From assembly GCA_035533095.1 (NCBI GenBank), contig DATLUM010000119.1, positions 1-33,789 of the forward strand: a stretch of DNA of 33,789 bases, written 5' to 3'. The notes below the pieces were generated by a model, which searched no databases, was not told the DNA's origin, and saw only the letters and a program-made list of their open reading frames with translations. Shown here piece by piece: positions 8,645 through 18,293 of this stretch. The number at the start of each line of letters is the position of its first letter. The first letter of the stretch is position 1. This stretch comes from Acidimicrobiales bacterium (lineage in GTDB: Bacteria; Actinomycetota; Acidimicrobiia; Acidimicrobiales; Palsa-688). A program made the position numbers and the translations under genes.

Positions 8645-9034
8645 ATGGCCCGATTCCTGTCGCCCGAATGGTTCGAGCAGGTCACGCGCCGCACCGCTGA
8701 GCCGCCGGCCACAGCCGACAGCGACCGGCTCGTGCTCCGCCAGGTCGTCCGGGACACGCCCGACGGCGAGGTCTGCTACCACGTGGTCGTGGAGTCGGGC
8801 GCCGCTCGCATCGTCCCCCCCGGCGACTGCGACCCCGGGCCAGCGGACCTGACCATCACGACCGGGTGGAACACCGCCGTGGAGATCGCGCAGGGGAAGC
8901 TCGCCGCGCAGGCCGCGCTGGTCGAGGGACGACTGCGGGTCCACGGGAACCTCGCTTGCGTTGCCGCGCACGCCGGGGCCCTCGGAGGGCTCGACCCGGT
9001 ACCGCCCGAAGTCCGCGAGCAGACGACGTACTGA
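8645..9034 (+). CDS. SCP2 sterol-carrier-fold protein
   Basis: This 129-residue protein matches the SCP2 fold. It has a beta-rich N-terminal half, then the hallmark DLTITTGWNTAVEIAQGKLAAQ-type segment (a strand, then a helix with the conserved G-K pattern) and a C-terminal GRLRVHGNL strand followed by a helix. Such domains bind lipids or other hydrophobic ligands in the cytoplasm. Many actinobacteria encode stand-alone copies of unknown ligand. It starts at ATG 8645, 48 bases after the preceding gene. No lipid-metabolism gene is adjacent, so the ligand cannot be suggested. Confidence 0.82.
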   Translation: MARFLSPEWFEQVTRRTAEPPATADSDRLVLRQVVRDTPDGEVCYHVVVESGAARIVPPGDCDPGPADLTITTGWNTAVEIAQGKLAAQAALVEGRLRVHGNLACVAAHAGALGGLDPVPPEVREQTTY

Positions 9035-9135
9035 CGCCGCGAGGGAAAAGTGACCAAGTGCCCTGCCGGGGGGCTACCGGTCGCCGGATCCCGCGGATAT
9101 CCTCGCCTGACACGGCCACCACGGAGGTTGAGCAA

Positions 9136-9354
9136 GTGACGCTGTCGGACGTGATCGACGACCAGTTCCTGGCTCGCTACAGGGCGTTGCTGGACGCCGA
9201 GGACGAAGCCTTCGACGAGCTGGAGCACGCGTTCGAGGACGGGGACAGAGAACACTTCGACAAGGACCTGTGCGCCTGGCGCAAGGCGGTCGAGCGCAAG
9301 CTCGGCTACCTGCACCGCCTCGGCGTGGTGCTCCCCCCGACCATCAGCGCCTAA
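9136..9354 (+). CDS. Small acidic helical protein, unknown (72 residues)
   Basis: I chose GTG 9136 because GGAGG lies eight bases upstream and the reading then encodes a compact 72-residue helical protein. It has an acidic stretch (DAEDEAFDELEHAFEDGD) followed by a basic/aromatic helix (LCAWRKAVERKLGYLHRLG). No membrane segment or metal motif is seen. Its last four bases overlap the end of the ABC ATPase gene on the opposite strand, so the two genes converge with no spacer for a separate terminator. I do not recognise a family. Confidence 0.6.
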   Translation: MTLSDVIDDQFLARYRALLDAEDEAFDELEHAFEDGDREHFDKDLCAWRKAVERKLGYLHRLGVVLPPTISA

Positions 9355-10430
9355 TTCTGCTTCTTCCAGGCCATCACCTGGCCCCGGACGGTGAGCAGCA
9401 CGTCCGCGTCCGGTGACGGCGCGCCCGGGCCGGTGATCCTGACAAGCAGCGGATCGCCGCGGGCGGTTGTCACACGTAACACCGCGTCGTGCCCGAAGTA
9501 CGCGCGGTCCTCGACGTGCCCTGAGATGCCGCCCCCGGCGGGGGCCGCGTTGCGGGTACGCGCCTCGATCTGCTCGGGGCGCACCAGCACGGTCACCTGG
9601 CTGCCGAGATCGGCCTGAACGGCTCCTTCCTGCAGGACGAGCCGCCCCAGTCCGGTGGACACCACTCCCCCGCCTTCGACGGTTCCCGGGAGCAGGTTGG
9701 CCTCCCCCAGGAACGTAGCCATGTCGGCATCGACCGGCGTCCGGTAGAGAACCTCGGGCCGGGCGTCGGCGACGATCCGTCCGCCGCGCAGGATCGCGAC
9801 GCGGTCCGACATGGACAACGCCTCGTCCTGATCGTGGGTCACGAGCACGGTCGTGGCCCCGCGCTCGCGCAGGATGTTGGCCACGTCCCGGCGTACCGAA
9901 GCGCGCATCGCGGCGTCGAGAGCGGAGAACGGCTCGTCGAGAAGGACTACGGCCGGCTCGACGGCGAGGGCACGCGCGAGGGCCACTCGTTGCTGCTGGC
10001 CGCCGGAGAGCTCGTAGGGATAGCGCCGCTCGAGGCCGCTCAGACCGACAAGCTCGAGAAGCTGCGACACCGCCCGCCTGTCCGCACGGCGCCCGAGCCC
10101 GAAACCGACGTTCGCCGCGACCTTGAGATGAGGGAAAAGAGCGCCGTCCTGCGGCACGTAGCCGATCCGCCGCCGCTCGGGCGGTACGGCATGGCGGCCG
10201 TCGTCCACCACGACGCCGCCCAGGCGGACCATCCCGGATTCGATCTTCTCGAAGCCGGCAACGACACGCAACAGCGTGGTCTTTCCACTGCCCGACGCGC
10301 CGAGTACCGCGGTTATCGAACCGGCCGGAACTTCGAGGTCGACGCCGGTGAGGACCGGCTGCCTGCCGTAGGAGTGGATGACGCCGCGCAGCTCGAGCTC
10401 GCTCGTTGGTGCTCCACCAGCTTCGCTCAC
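9351..10430 (-). CDS. fbpC: ABC transporter ATPase, ferric-iron (FbpC) type
   Basis: From GTG 10430 this is a 359-residue ATPase: Walker A GASGSGKT at 44-51, Q-loop PQDGALFP around 93-100, signature LSGGQQQ at 141-147, Walker B VVLLDEP at 161-167 and H-loop histidine 199 (THDQDEA). A C-terminal TOBE-like domain (about 240-359) marks the FbpC/PotA/MalK class. It energises the importer made with the fused permease and the lipoprotein. The GTG start overlaps the permease stop as GTGA, indicating translational coupling. The reading frame stays open far upstream of 10430, but that extension overlaps the permease gene and encodes nothing ABC-like. The iron assignment rests on the binding protein. 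Confidence 0.9.
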   Translation of the reverse strand: MSEAGGAPTSELELRGVIHSYGRQPVLTGVDLEVPAGSITAVLGASGSGKTTLLRVVAGFEKIESGMVRLGGVVVDDGRHAVPPERRRIGYVPQDGALFPHLKVAANVGFGLGRRADRRAVSQLLELVGLSGLERRYPYELSGGQQQRVALARALAVEPAVVLLDEPFSALDAAMRASVRRDVANILRERGATTVLVTHDQDEALSMSDRVAILRGGRIVADARPEVLYRTPVDADMATFLGEANLLPGTVEGGGVVSTGLGRLVLQEGAVQADLGSQVTVLVRPEQIEARTRNAAPAGGGISGHVEDRAYFGHDAVLRVTTARGDPLLVRITGPGAPSPDADVLLTVRGQVMAWKKQN

Positions 10431-11989
10431 GGGTTGAACCCCGGGCGCCGGTCGAACCAGGTCGTGAGCAAGTACCCGGGGACCGCAGCGAGCGCCACGA
10501 TCGCCACCGCGTAAGGCGCAGCCGCACCGTACGAGGTGGCGCTCTGGTAGGCCCAGAACTGGGTCGCCAGGGTGCTCACGCCGGTCGGCACCAACAGCAG
10601 CGTGGCCGTGAGCTCGGTCACCGCCGACAGGAAGACAAGGCAGAAGCCGGCGGCCAGGCCGGGCGCGACGAGCGGCAGCGTGACCCTCGCCATCACCGAC
10701 AGCGGAGCGCGGCCAAGCGATCGGCCCACCTCCTCGAGCTGGCGCGGCGCCTGCGCCACGGACGTCCTCACGCTGATCAGCGCGAGAGGGAAGAACAGGA
10801 CCGCGTATGCCGCGACGAGCAGGGGCGCGCTGTGGTAGAGCCCGTACGCGTAGTGCGTCGCGAAGTACACGAGGGCGAGCGCCACCACGATCCCCGGCAA
10901 CGACTGAACCACGTATGTGCTCCTCTCCAACACGATCGCAGCCGGTGATCGGAAACGCACCGACAACAACGCGACCGGCAGCGCCAGCACCGTCGCGATG
11001 AGCGCGGCCGCCGCGCTGTAACCGGCTGTGTGCGCGAGAGCCGACCATATCGATCCACCGGGCAACGTCGTCGCGTGGCTCGCCGCCATCCAGTAGACGA
11101 GCGTCCCGATCGGCACTCCGAGGCCCGCCGCGGCGAGGACAGCCATGGACAGCGACGAGCCGGCAGCGTGCAGCGGGCGCAGGCGACGGCGCGCCGGCAT
11201 CGGGGCGGCCTGGCCGGCGGACCGGGCGAGCCTGCCACGCGTGCTGACCCCGGCCTCGCCGGCGAGCACCGCCATGCCGATCAGCACCAGCACGATGGAC
11301 AGACCCGACGCACCCGCGGGGTCGAAGCCGAGCTTGAGCTGGGCGAAGATCGTCGTCGTGAACGTCTGGAAGCGGACGATCTCGAATGCGCCGTACTCGG
11401 CAAGAAGCGCCAGGCACACGACGAGGCAGCCGCCGGAGATGGCGGGACGCACCTGGCGCAGGGTCACCGACATAAAGGTCCGCAACGGGCCGAGACCGAG
11501 GCTGCGCGCCACTTCTTCCTCCGCCGGGTCGGCGCGTCGCAGGGCTGCCGCGACCGGGAGGTAGACGAGCGGGTACAAGGCGAGGCTCATCACGAGAGTG
11601 GCACCGGGCAAACCTTGTACCGACGGGGCGATCGAATGCCACGAGTACCCGACGACGAAGTCAGGGATCGCGACCGGCAGCACGACGAGGACGGCCCACA
11701 CGCGGCGGCCGGGAACGCTGGTCCGCTCGATCACCCACGCGGCGCCCGTCCCTAGGACGGCGCACGCCGCGCTGACCGCCGCCGCCAGCTCGACGGTGTT
11801 GACCAGAAGTACCCGCGTCAGCCTTCGCAACAGCAGGTGCATGACAGAGTCCCAACCCGAGTGCGCGGCTTCGAGAACCAAGAAGACCAGCGGCACGAGC
11901 AGCGCGGCCGCCACGAGTGTGCTGATCACCGCGAGGACGCGAGGCGCGCGCCGGCGTGACCTTCGCAGTGTCGGGGTAGCGAGGGCCAT
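10427..11989 (-). CDS. fbpB: Fused two-domain iron ABC permease (FbpB type)
   Basis: The 520-residue integral membrane protein has about 12 predicted helices in two homologous halves, as in FbpB/SfuB ferric permeases. Each half carries the cytoplasmic EAA-type loop that contacts the ATPase: EEVARSLGLGPLRTF at about 157-171 and EEVGRSLGRAPLSVM at about 418-432. An Ala/Arg-rich linker around 250-275 joins the halves. It starts at ATG 11989, 15 bases downstream of the binding-protein gene, and is followed by a GTGA overlap with the ATPase gene. Operon order is lipoprotein, permease, ATPase. Transported ion: Fe3+ most likely, with other cations of this family (for example thiamine-type paralogs) not fully excluded. 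Confidence 0.9.
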   Translation of the reverse strand: MALATPTLRRSRRRAPRVLAVISTLVAAALLVPLVFLVLEAAHSGWDSVMHLLLRRLTRVLLVNTVELAAAVSAACAVLGTGAAWVIERTSVPGRRVWAVLVVLPVAIPDFVVGYSWHSIAPSVQGLPGATLVMSLALYPLVYLPVAAALRRADPAEEEVARSLGLGPLRTFMSVTLRQVRPAISGGCLVVCLALLAEYGAFEIVRFQTFTTTIFAQLKLGFDPAGASGLSIVLVLIGMAVLAGEAGVSTRGRLARSAGQAAPMPARRRLRPLHAAGSSLSMAVLAAAGLGVPIGTLVYWMAASHATTLPGGSIWSALAHTAGYSAAAALIATVLALPVALLSVRFRSPAAIVLERSTYVVQSLPGIVVALALVYFATHYAYGLYHSAPLLVAAYAVLFFPLALISVRTSVAQAPRQLEEVGRSLGRAPLSVMARVTLPLVAPGLAAGFCLVFLSAVTELTATLLLVPTGVSTLATQFWAYQSATSYGAAAPYAVAIVALAAVPGYLLTTWFDRRPGFNP

Positions 11990-12004
11990 GCCTGAGTATC
12001 CCTG

Positions 12005-13069
12005 TTACACCAGCTGCGCCTGCTGGAGCAGGTGGAGGGCGACCGACCCGTCACCCAGGTCCGCCACCGAGACCGGCGCCGGCGGCAACTGCGAGAAGGG
12101 TGTGAGCCCGGGCGGATCGGCAGTCCCTGGCGCGAGCGGGTACTCGAAGCTGTTGCTGGTGACCAGCGCGTCCTGACCGGTCGCCGACACCATGAACGCG
12201 ACGAGTTGCTCCGCCTCTGCCCTGTGGCTGCTCGATTTGAGGACACCGGCGCCGGATACGTCGATCACGAAACCGGGATCGCCGGCGGCGAAGTAGGCGA
12301 TCTTGGAATGCACCCTTGACTGCCCGGCCTCCTTTGCCAGCCGGTACCAGTAGTAGTGGTCGAGGACTCCGATGGCGGCCTGCCCGTCGTTGACGTCCGC
12401 TGCCAGGGCTTCGTTGTCGGGTTCGATGTGACCTGACGCGTTGTCGTGTACGGCCTTCAGCCACGCGAGGGCAGCCGGGTCCCCCTTGGCCTTTGCGATG
12501 GAGGTGACGATCGGTTCGAAGTCGGTCTCGGTCGGGGCCAGCGCGAGCTTCCCCTTCCAGCTCGGATCCGCGAGATCGAGGATCGACTTCGGGACTTCCG
12601 ACGCGTGGACTCGGGAGGTGTTGTAGACCACGACGCTGGCCCTCGCTGAGACACCGACCCAGTCACCCGCCGGCGAGCTGTACTTGGCCGGAACAGCGGA
12701 GAGAGCGGCCTGCGGCAGCTGCTCGAGCAGGCCCTTGCCCTGGAGCGCCATGAGGGCCGGGGAGTTCTCGCTGTAGATCACGTCGGCGGGCGAGTTGCCG
12801 CCCTCTTGCTCGATCTCCTGGACGAGAGAGTTCTCGTCGCCGCTGCGGACGTTGACGTGGATGCCGGTCTTCGCCTCGAAAGCGGAGACGATCGCCTGGG
12901 TGGTCTCGGCATGCTGGCCGCTGTAGAGGGTGAGGCTCGCGCCGTGGCCGCCACCGGAGTTCCCTCCGCACCCGGCCAGGACGGCCGCGCAGATCACCGC
13001 CGTCGATGCAAGAAGCGGTAGGGCTCCACGGCCCCGGCGATCCGGCACCGCGCCAGTGTCGCAGCTCAT
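12005..13069 (-). CDS. fbpA: Iron ABC transporter substrate-binding lipoprotein (FbpA type)
   Basis: The 354-residue binding protein has an N-terminal signal ending in a lipobox LAGC (residues 31-34), so the mature protein is lipid-anchored at C34 outside the membrane. [19 protein letters not shown] opens the type II periplasmic binding fold. The aromatic cluster HYYWYRL, with Y239 and Y240, corresponds to the tandem tyrosines that ligate Fe3+ in FbpA-like proteins. It starts at ATG 13069 with AAAGGA seven bases upstream. It is first in the operon, with permease and ATPase following. Iron-dependent control would be expected, but I could not find a convincing DtxR/IdeR box in the divergent gap 13070-13222. 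Confidence 0.92.
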   Translation of the reverse strand: MSCDTGAVPDRRGRGALPLLASTAVICAAVLAGCGGNSGGGHGASLTLYSGQHAETTQAIVSAFEAKTGIHVNVRSGDENSLVQEIEQEGGNSPADVIYSENSPALMALQGKGLLEQLPQAALSAVPAKYSSPAGDWVGVSARASVVVYNTSRVHASEVPKSILDLADPSWKGKLALAPTETDFEPIVTSIAKAKGDPAALAWLKAVHDNASGHIEPDNEALAADVNDGQAAIGVLDHYYWYRLAKEAGQSRVHSKIAYFAAGDPGFVIDVSGAGVLKSSSHRAEAEQLVAFMVSATGQDALVTSNSFEYPLAPGTADPPGLTPFSQLPPAPVSVADLGDGSVALHLLQQAQLV

Positions 13070-13222
13070 AGGGTTCCTTTACAACTCATGTTAGGGAGAC
13101 TGAAGATAGGCGGCCGCGCCGGGCTGGCCCGGCGGCGAAAGCGGGGCCTATCGTCGGGCCAGCAGTGCACCCCGCCGTTCACCGGCCCTTCACCCGCCAT
13201 TCACCGGAGGCTTGTTCCCAAC

Positions 13223-14218
13223 ATGAGTGCCCCTTCCCCCGTACGTGTCGCCGTCACAGGTGCAGCCGGCCAGATCGGCTACAGCCTGCTGTTCAGGATC
13301 GCCAGCGGGGAGATGCTCGGGCCGGACCAACCGGTCATCCTGCAGCTGCTCGAGATCACTCCCGCCCTCGGCGCGCTCAACGGCGTGGTCATGGAGCTCG
13401 AGGACTGCGCGTTCCCGCTCCTCGCCGGCACCACGACGTCCGACGACCCGAACGTGGCGTTCGGTGACGCCAACGTTGCCCTGCTCGTCGGGGCCCGGCC
13501 GCGCAGCAAGGGCATGGAACGCAAGGATCTTCTCGAGGCGAACGGCGCGATCTTCACCGTCCAGGGCAAGGCGCTCTCGGACAACGCGGCCAAGGACATC
13601 AAGGTCCTCGTGGTGGGCAACCCTGCCAACACCAACGCTCTCATCGCCATGCACAACGCCCCGAACATCCCTGGAGAGCGCTTCACAGCAATGACGAGGC
13701 TGGACCAGAACCGGGCCATGGCCCAGCTCGCCGCCAAGGCGGGGCGACCTGTCACCGACGTGACGGACCTGACGATCTGGGGCAACCACTCCGCTACCCA
13801 GTACCCGGATGTGTTCCGGGCCAAGATCGGTGGCAAGCCGGCCAACGAGGTGATCGGCGACGACGCCTGGGTCGAGAAGGAGTTCATCCCGGCCGTCCAG
13901 CAGCGGGGGGCGGCGATCATCGAGGCCAGGGGGGCATCCAGCGCGGCGTCGGCGGCGAGCGCCGCGATCAACCACGTTCACGACTGGGTGCTCGGCACAC
14001 CGTCCGGCAGCTGGGTATCGATGGCGATCCCGTCGGACGGCTCGTACGGGGTGCCCGAGGGTTTGATCTCGTCGTTCCCGGTGCGCTGCAGCGGGGGCAA
14101 CTACAAGGTCGTCGAGGGGATCGGCATCGAGGAGTTCTCCCGCGGCCGCATCGACGCATCCGTCGCCGAGCTCGGCGAGGAACGCGACGCGGTCAGCGAG
14201 CTCGGTCTCATCGGCTGA
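13223..14218 (+). CDS. mdh: Malate dehydrogenase
   Basis: From ATG 13223 the enzyme has 331 residues, the usual length for the bacterial/cytosolic-type NAD malate dehydrogenase. It oxidises malate to oxaloacetate in the TCA cycle. Visible are the nucleotide-binding loop [10 protein letters not shown] (11-20), the substrate-loop region [23 protein letters not shown], the TRLDQNRA arginine/aspartate motif and the catalytic His189 in [12 protein letters not shown]. An in-frame ATG at 13088 would add 45 residues with no similarity to the family, so it was rejected; GGAGG lies about 12 bases before the chosen start. It converges on isocitrate dehydrogenase, another TCA enzyme, across a nested inverted repeat. 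Confidence 0.95.
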   Translation: MSAPSPVRVAVTGAAGQIGYSLLFRIASGEMLGPDQPVILQLLEITPALGALNGVVMELEDCAFPLLAGTTTSDDPNVAFGDANVALLVGARPRSKGMERKDLLEANGAIFTVQGKALSDNAAKDIKVLVVGNPANTNALIAMHNAPNIPGERFTAMTRLDQNRAMAQLAAKAGRPVTDVTDLTIWGNHSATQYPDVFRAKIGGKPANEVIGDDAWVEKEFIPAVQQRGAAIIEARGASSAASAASAAINHVHDWVLGTPSGSWVSMAIPSDGSYGVPEGLISSFPVRCSGGNYKVVEGIGIEEFSRGRIDASVAELGEERDAVSELGLIG

Positions 14219-14225
14219 CGGCGCA

Positions 14226-14321
14226 CCCGCTTTTGCGGGACGGAGGCGTTTTGCGGGACGGAGCCGTCGACAAACGACGTGTAGGTCCCGCAAAACGGGC
14301 TCGTCCCACAAGAAAAGCGGG
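14226..14321. terminator. Nested inverted repeats between convergent mdh and icd
   Basis: A 13-bp perfect inverted repeat (CGTTTTGCGGGAC at 14247-14259, its complement at 14285-14297) encloses a smaller CGTCG/CGACG stem (14265-14269 and 14275-14279). It is itself flanked by a 9-bp outer pair (14226-14234 and 14313-14321). A second direct copy of TTTTGCGGGAC lies at 14231-14241, giving alternative pairings. Being between two converging genes with T-runs on one arm and A-runs on the other, it probably acts as a bidirectional terminator. Confidence 0.7.
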
Positions 14322-14360
14322 GGGCTGCGCCGGCAGCCGCTTGGCGACTGCCGCGGGCAG

Positions 14361-15557
14361 TTACAGCCGGTCGACGACCGCGCTGGCGAACTCGGACGTC
14401 TTGACCTCCGTCGCCCCGTCCATCTGGCGGGCGAAGTCGTAGGTGACGATCTTGTCGGCGATCGTCGCCTCGAGCGCGCGGACGATCTGGTCGGCGGCGT
14501 CGTTCCAGCCGAGGTGCTCGAACATCATCACGCCGGAGAGCAGCAAGGAGCCCGGGTTGACCTTGTCGAGGCCCGCGTACTTGGGAGCGGTCCCGTGGGT
14601 CGCCTCGAAGATCCCGTGGCCCGTGACGTAGTTGATGTTGGCTCCCGGGGCGATGCCGATGCCGCCGACCTGGGCGGCGAGAGCGTCGGAGAGGTAGTCG
14701 CCGTTGAGGTTCGTCGTGGCTATGACATCGAAGTCCTCGGGGCGGGTCAGGACCTGCTGAAGGGTGATGTCGGCGATGGCGTCTTTGACGAGGATCTTGT
14801 CGCCCGGCTTGCCGTCGCAGTCGTCCCAACCCACCGCGACATCCGAGAATTCCTCGCGCACGAGGTCGTAGCCCCAGCTTCGGAACGCGCCCTCCGTGAA
14901 CTTCTGGATATTGCCCTTGTGGACCATCGTCACCGACTTGCGGCCGCGCTCGACCGTGTAGTTGAGAGCCGCGCGTATGAGCCGCTTCGAACCCGACTCC
15001 GAGACCGGCTTGATGCCGATGCCGCTGTCGGGACGGATGTCCCAGCCGAACTCGTCGTGGAGCAGATCGATCATCCGCTTCGCTTCTGGGGTGTGGGCCT
15101 GCACTTCGAGGCCGGCGTAGATGTCCTCGGTGTTCTCCCGGAAGATCACCATGTCCACGAGTTCGGGACGCTTCACCGGTGAGGGGACGCCCTGGAACCA
15201 GCGCACTGGCCGCAGGCATACGTAGAGGTCGAGGATCCGCCGTAGGGCCACGTTGAGAGAGCGGAAGCCTCCTCCCACGGGAGTGGTGAGAGGGCCCTTG
15301 ATCCCGATCAGGTATTCGCGGAATATTTCGATCGTCTCATCGGGCAGCCAATTGCCCGTCTCGTTGAACGCCTTCTCCCCGGCGAGGACCTCCTTCCACG
15401 CGATCTTCTTGCCGTGCTTCTCGGCAGCGGCGTCCATGACCTTCCTGGCCGCCGGCCAGATGTCGACGCCCGTCCCGTCGCCCTCGATGAAAGGAATGAT
15501 GGGTTCATCGGGAACGGTAAGAGTGCCGTCCTCCACCGTCGTGATCTTCTCGGCCAT
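14361..15557 (-). CDS. icd: NADP-dependent isocitrate dehydrogenase (Escherichia coli type)
   Basis: The 398-residue enzyme converts isocitrate to 2-oxoglutarate and CO2 in the TCA cycle. [13 protein letters not shown] near the N-terminus, [13 protein letters not shown] (containing the serine equivalent to the phosphorylated residue of the E. coli enzyme), [14 protein letters not shown] and NLNGDYLSD are signature segments. Coenzyme choice is indicated by [15 protein letters not shown], in which Lys-Tyr follows the conserved HGTAP, and by YDFARQM further on; these match the NADP-binding residues of E. coli Icd. It starts at ATG 15557. A divergent gap of 62 bases separates it from the LuxR-type regulator, leaving little space for the two promoters. 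Confidence 0.95.
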   Translation of the reverse strand: MAEKITTVEDGTLTVPDEPIIPFIEGDGTGVDIWPAARKVMDAAAEKHGKKIAWKEVLAGEKAFNETGNWLPDETIEIFREYLIGIKGPLTTPVGGGFRSLNVALRRILDLYVCLRPVRWFQGVPSPVKRPELVDMVIFRENTEDIYAGLEVQAHTPEAKRMIDLLHDEFGWDIRPDSGIGIKPVSESGSKRLIRAALNYTVERGRKSVTMVHKGNIQKFTEGAFRSWGYDLVREEFSDVAVGWDDCDGKPGDKILVKDAIADITLQQVLTRPEDFDVIATTNLNGDYLSDALAAQVGGIGIAPGANINYVTGHGIFEATHGTAPKYAGLDKVNPGSLLLSGVMMFEHLGWNDAADQIVRALEATIADKIVTYDFARQMDGATEVKTSEFASAVVDRL

Positions 15558-15619
15558 GACGTCAGCCTACCGGGAGCGCGCGTACAGCCCCGCGGGCCGG
15601 CCGCTGCGATAATGACCCG

Positions 15620-18277
15620 ATGAGCGAGTGGGTCTCTCGACCGCTCGATCTGGTTGGCCGCGACGAGTCCCTCGCCGCAGCAGCAGCCGGCATCGAAGGG
15701 GGCGGAGTCCTCATCGTGGGCGCCCCGGGGGTGGGCAAGACGGCGATGCTTCGCGTGATGCTGGAGGCGCAGGCCCGCCGCGAGGACACCAAGGTCTTGC
15801 GCCTGGTGGCGGACGCGTCGGGGCCGGCGATCCCCTTCGGGGCGTTCGCGCCTCACGTCCCTGAGGTCCGGGGGATGCCGGGCGCGCGGCCCGATCTGTT
15901 CTACCTGCTCCAGTCGGTGCGCAGATCGGTTGTCGCCGGCGCCGGCGGCGGCAGGCTGGTCATCGGCGTCGACGACGCCCACCGGCTGGACGAGGCTTCC
16001 GCGACGTTGCTGTTCCAGCTGGTGTCGACCGGAGATGCCGTGGCGGTTGTCACCGCCCGAGCCGGCGAACCGCTCCCGGATCCCATCCGGTTGCTGTGGA
16101 AGGAGGAACAGGTCGAGCGGATCGACCTCGCGCCATTGGATGTGACCGGGCTGATCGCTCTGGCGGAACGGCTCGTGGGCGGACCGCTCGACGGCGACCT
16201 GGCCGAAGCGCTTGCACGGGCGAGCAACGGCAACCCGCTCTACGCCCGGGAGCTCATCATCGCCGGGATCGAAGACGGTCGCGTCGTCGAGAGGCACGGG
16301 GTGTGGTCTCTCGAGGGAACCCTGCCGATCGGCCCCCGTCTGACCGAACTGCTCGACGAGAAGTTGCGGGGCGTCGCGCCCGACCTCATCCCGTCGCTGG
16401 AGGTCGTCGCGTTCGGCGACCCGCTCCCGGTCAGCGTGATGCGTTCCCTTGTATCACCGCGCGACGCCGACGCTTTGCAGCGTCTCGGCCTTCTGGTGTT
16501 CGACGACGTGACGGACTCCGACCAGTTCGCCCATCCCGGCCACCCCCTCTACGGAGAGCTGGTGCGGGCCCGGATAACGGCGAGCCGGGCGACGGAGTTA
16601 CGCTTGATGCTGGCTGAAGCGTTCGAGGCAGCGGGGCGGATACAGACGGACCTCCTCCGCGTGGTCACATGGAGGTTCGACGCCGGCAAACCCCCGATGG
16701 CCGAGACCCTCCTCGCCGCGAGCCTGCGCGCCGCTGAACGCCTGGACTGGCAGCTTTCCGCCCGACTCGCGATTGCTTCGATGGAAGGCGGAGCCGAACC
16801 GGGCGGGGCTCTCGCTCTGGCGGAGGCTCTCGGTCACCTCGGGCGGTTCCAGGAGGCGCTGTCGATCCTCGAGGGCCACGAGGGCTCCGACGACGGAGAG
16901 AGAGCCCGCCTCGCGGTCCTCCGCTCATCGGTGCTGTTCTGGGGACTCGGTCGCTTCGAGGAGGCTGCAGCTGCCCTGGCCGCGGCCCAGAAACGCATCT
17001 CTTCATCACGGGAGCGCGCGTGGGTCGGCGCCGTCCGTGCCGGGATGTTGACCGCTCTCGGCCGCCCCTCTGAGTGCGTGGAGGCGGCCCGCACCATCGC
17101 CGGATCTACACAAGTCTCCCCGCGCGCCGCTGATGCCGCACGATCCGCTCTCGCTCTGGGCCTGGTCTGGTCTGGCAGGACCGAAGAGGGCCTCGCTCTG
17201 GCGAACATGTCGCCGGATCGCGAATGGGAGCATCACGACAGCGTCCCGCTGGCGAACCGCTGGCCCGTGACGGTCAAGCTGGCCGGGTTCCGGATGGCCG
17301 GCCGAGTCGCCGAGATGGAGGAGTTCGCCGGCGAGGAGCACCACTTGGCCGTGCAGCTTCACGACCGGGAGGGAAAGGCCGCGGCCGCAGCTGCTCTCGG
17401 CTGGGCGGCTCTGATGCGGGGACAGCTCGAGGTCGCGGCCATGCGCCTGCGCGAGGCCCTCGGCTCACTGGCTGGACCGGACGCGAGCGCCGGTCGAGGC
17501 CAGGCTCTCATGACGCTCGTGGAGATTGTCGCCCTGAGCGGGGATTCCCTTGCCGCAGGCGCTGTGCTCGCAGAAGCGAGGCAGGAGATGTTCGCCGCGC
17601 CGGACTGGGCGGCGCCGCGCCTGCACTGGTGCGCGGCGTGGGCGGCGGCATCGCGCAGCGAGCTCAGCATGGCCATGGCGGAGTTCGAAATGTCGGCGAA
17701 GGCGGCGGCGAGGAGCGGTCAGGTGTCGTTCGAGTTGCTGGCACTCGCAGCGATGACCCGTCTGGGATCACCGGACGGCGCTGGGCGCCTGGCCGAGCTG
17801 GCAGCCTCGGTGCAGGGACCACTGGTCCAGATCGTCTCGGCCCACGCGCGGGCGCTGGAAGCTGGCTCTCCCGATGATCTCGAGGACGTCTCCGATTCGT
17901 ACGAGTTCCTGGGTCTCACGCTGTTTGCCGCGGAAGTGGCGACGCAGGCGAGCCGGGCGCACGCGGCGCTAGGTCAACCCCGCCGGGCCACGGCCGCCGC
18001 GCTGCGGGCGCAAACGCTGCTGTCCGGCTGTGGTTCCACGCGGCCATTGACTGTGATGCTCGCCTCGTCGCCGGCGTCGCTCACCCGCCGTGAACGGGAG
18101 GTGGCACTGCTGGCCAGGTCGGGACTGTCCAGCCAGGCGATCGCGTCACGGCTGCATCTTTCGGTCCGGACGGTGGACACGCACCTCGCTCGCGTGTACC
18201 ACAAGCTCGGGATCACCAGGCGCGGGGAGCTACCGGGCGTGCTCGACGGCGAAGGCGAGATCGCCGCGGGCGCGTAG
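15620..18277 (+). CDS. Large AAA-type LuxR-family transcriptional regulator (LAL)
   Basis: This 885-residue regulator has an N-terminal NTPase with Walker A GAPGVGKT at 34-41 and a Walker B-like IGVDDAH at about 115-121. A long helical, TPR-like repeat region rich in Ala and Leu spans about 330-800. The C-terminal LuxR helix-turn-helix lies at 821-868 (LTRREREVALLARSGLSSQ, then VRTVDTHLARVYHKLGI). These are the parts of the LAL family, which act as ATP-dependent activators, often responding to small molecules. The ligand and targets are unknown. It faces away from icd and converges on the GGVF-repeat secreted protein; it may control nearby genes, but nothing in the sequence shows this. Confidence 0.9.
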   Translation: MSEWVSRPLDLVGRDESLAAAAAGIEGGGVLIVGAPGVGKTAMLRVMLEAQARREDTKVLRLVADASGPAIPFGAFAPHVPEVRGMPGARPDLFYLLQSVRRSVVAGAGGGRLVIGVDDAHRLDEASATLLFQLVSTGDAVAVVTARAGEPLPDPIRLLWKEEQVERIDLAPLDVTGLIALAERLVGGPLDGDLAEALARASNGNPLYARELIIAGIEDGRVVERHGVWSLEGTLPIGPRLTELLDEKLRGVAPDLIPSLEVVAFGDPLPVSVMRSLVSPRDADALQRLGLLVFDDVTDSDQFAHPGHPLYGELVRARITASRATELRLMLAEAFEAAGRIQTDLLRVVTWRFDAGKPPMAETLLAASLRAAERLDWQLSARLAIASMEGGAEPGGALALAEALGHLGRFQEALSILEGHEGSDDGERARLAVLRSSVLFWGLGRFEEAAAALAAAQKRISSSRERAWVGAVRAGMLTALGRPSECVEAARTIAGSTQVSPRAADAARSALALGLVWSGRTEEGLALANMSPDREWEHHDSVPLANRWPVTVKLAGFRMAGRVAEMEEFAGEEHHLAVQLHDREGKAAAAAALGWAALMRGQLEVAAMRLREALGSLAGPDASAGRGQALMTLVEIVALSGDSLAAGAVLAEARQEMFAAPDWAAPRLHWCAAWAAASRSELSMAMAEFEMSAKAAARSGQVSFELLALAAMTRLGSPDGAGRLAELAASVQGPLVQIVSAHARALEAGSPDDLEDVSDSYEFLGLTLFAAEVATQASRAHAALGQPRRATAAALRAQTLLSGCGSTRPLTVMLASSPASLTRREREVALLARSGLSSQAIASRLHLSVRTVDTHLARVYHKLGITRRGELPGVLDGEGEIAAGA

Positions 18278-18287
18278 CCCGCGGGCT
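18276..18287. terminator. 12-bp palindrome at convergent gene ends
   Basis: AGCCCGCGGGCT is a perfect palindrome straddling the stop of the LuxR-type regulator, a few bases from the stop of the oppositely oriented secreted protein. It could form a short GC hairpin (four pairs, four-base loop) in either transcript. There is no T-run, so a terminator role is tentative. Confidence 0.3.
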
Positions 18288-18293
18288 CCGGCG

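Noticed and set aside
8776-10527. Long leftward open frame across the SCP2 and ABC genes
   Set aside because: Composition is shadow-like and it overlaps several well-supported genes.
10431-11642. N-terminal extension of the ABC ATPase frame
   Set aside because: It overlaps the permease gene and encodes Arg/Pro/Gly-rich sequence with no ABC features; GTG 10430 with the GTGA overlap is the better start.
13070-13110. Possible DtxR/IdeR iron box before the iron-binding lipoprotein
   Set aside because: The sequence around TTACAACTCATGTTAG has only short symmetry and poor agreement with the known consensus.
15620-18277. LuxR-type regulator as the dedicated eCIS regulator
   Set aside because: It is separated from the eCIS genes by the GH25-like gene and transcribed the other way; no binding sites are visible, so a link is unsupported.
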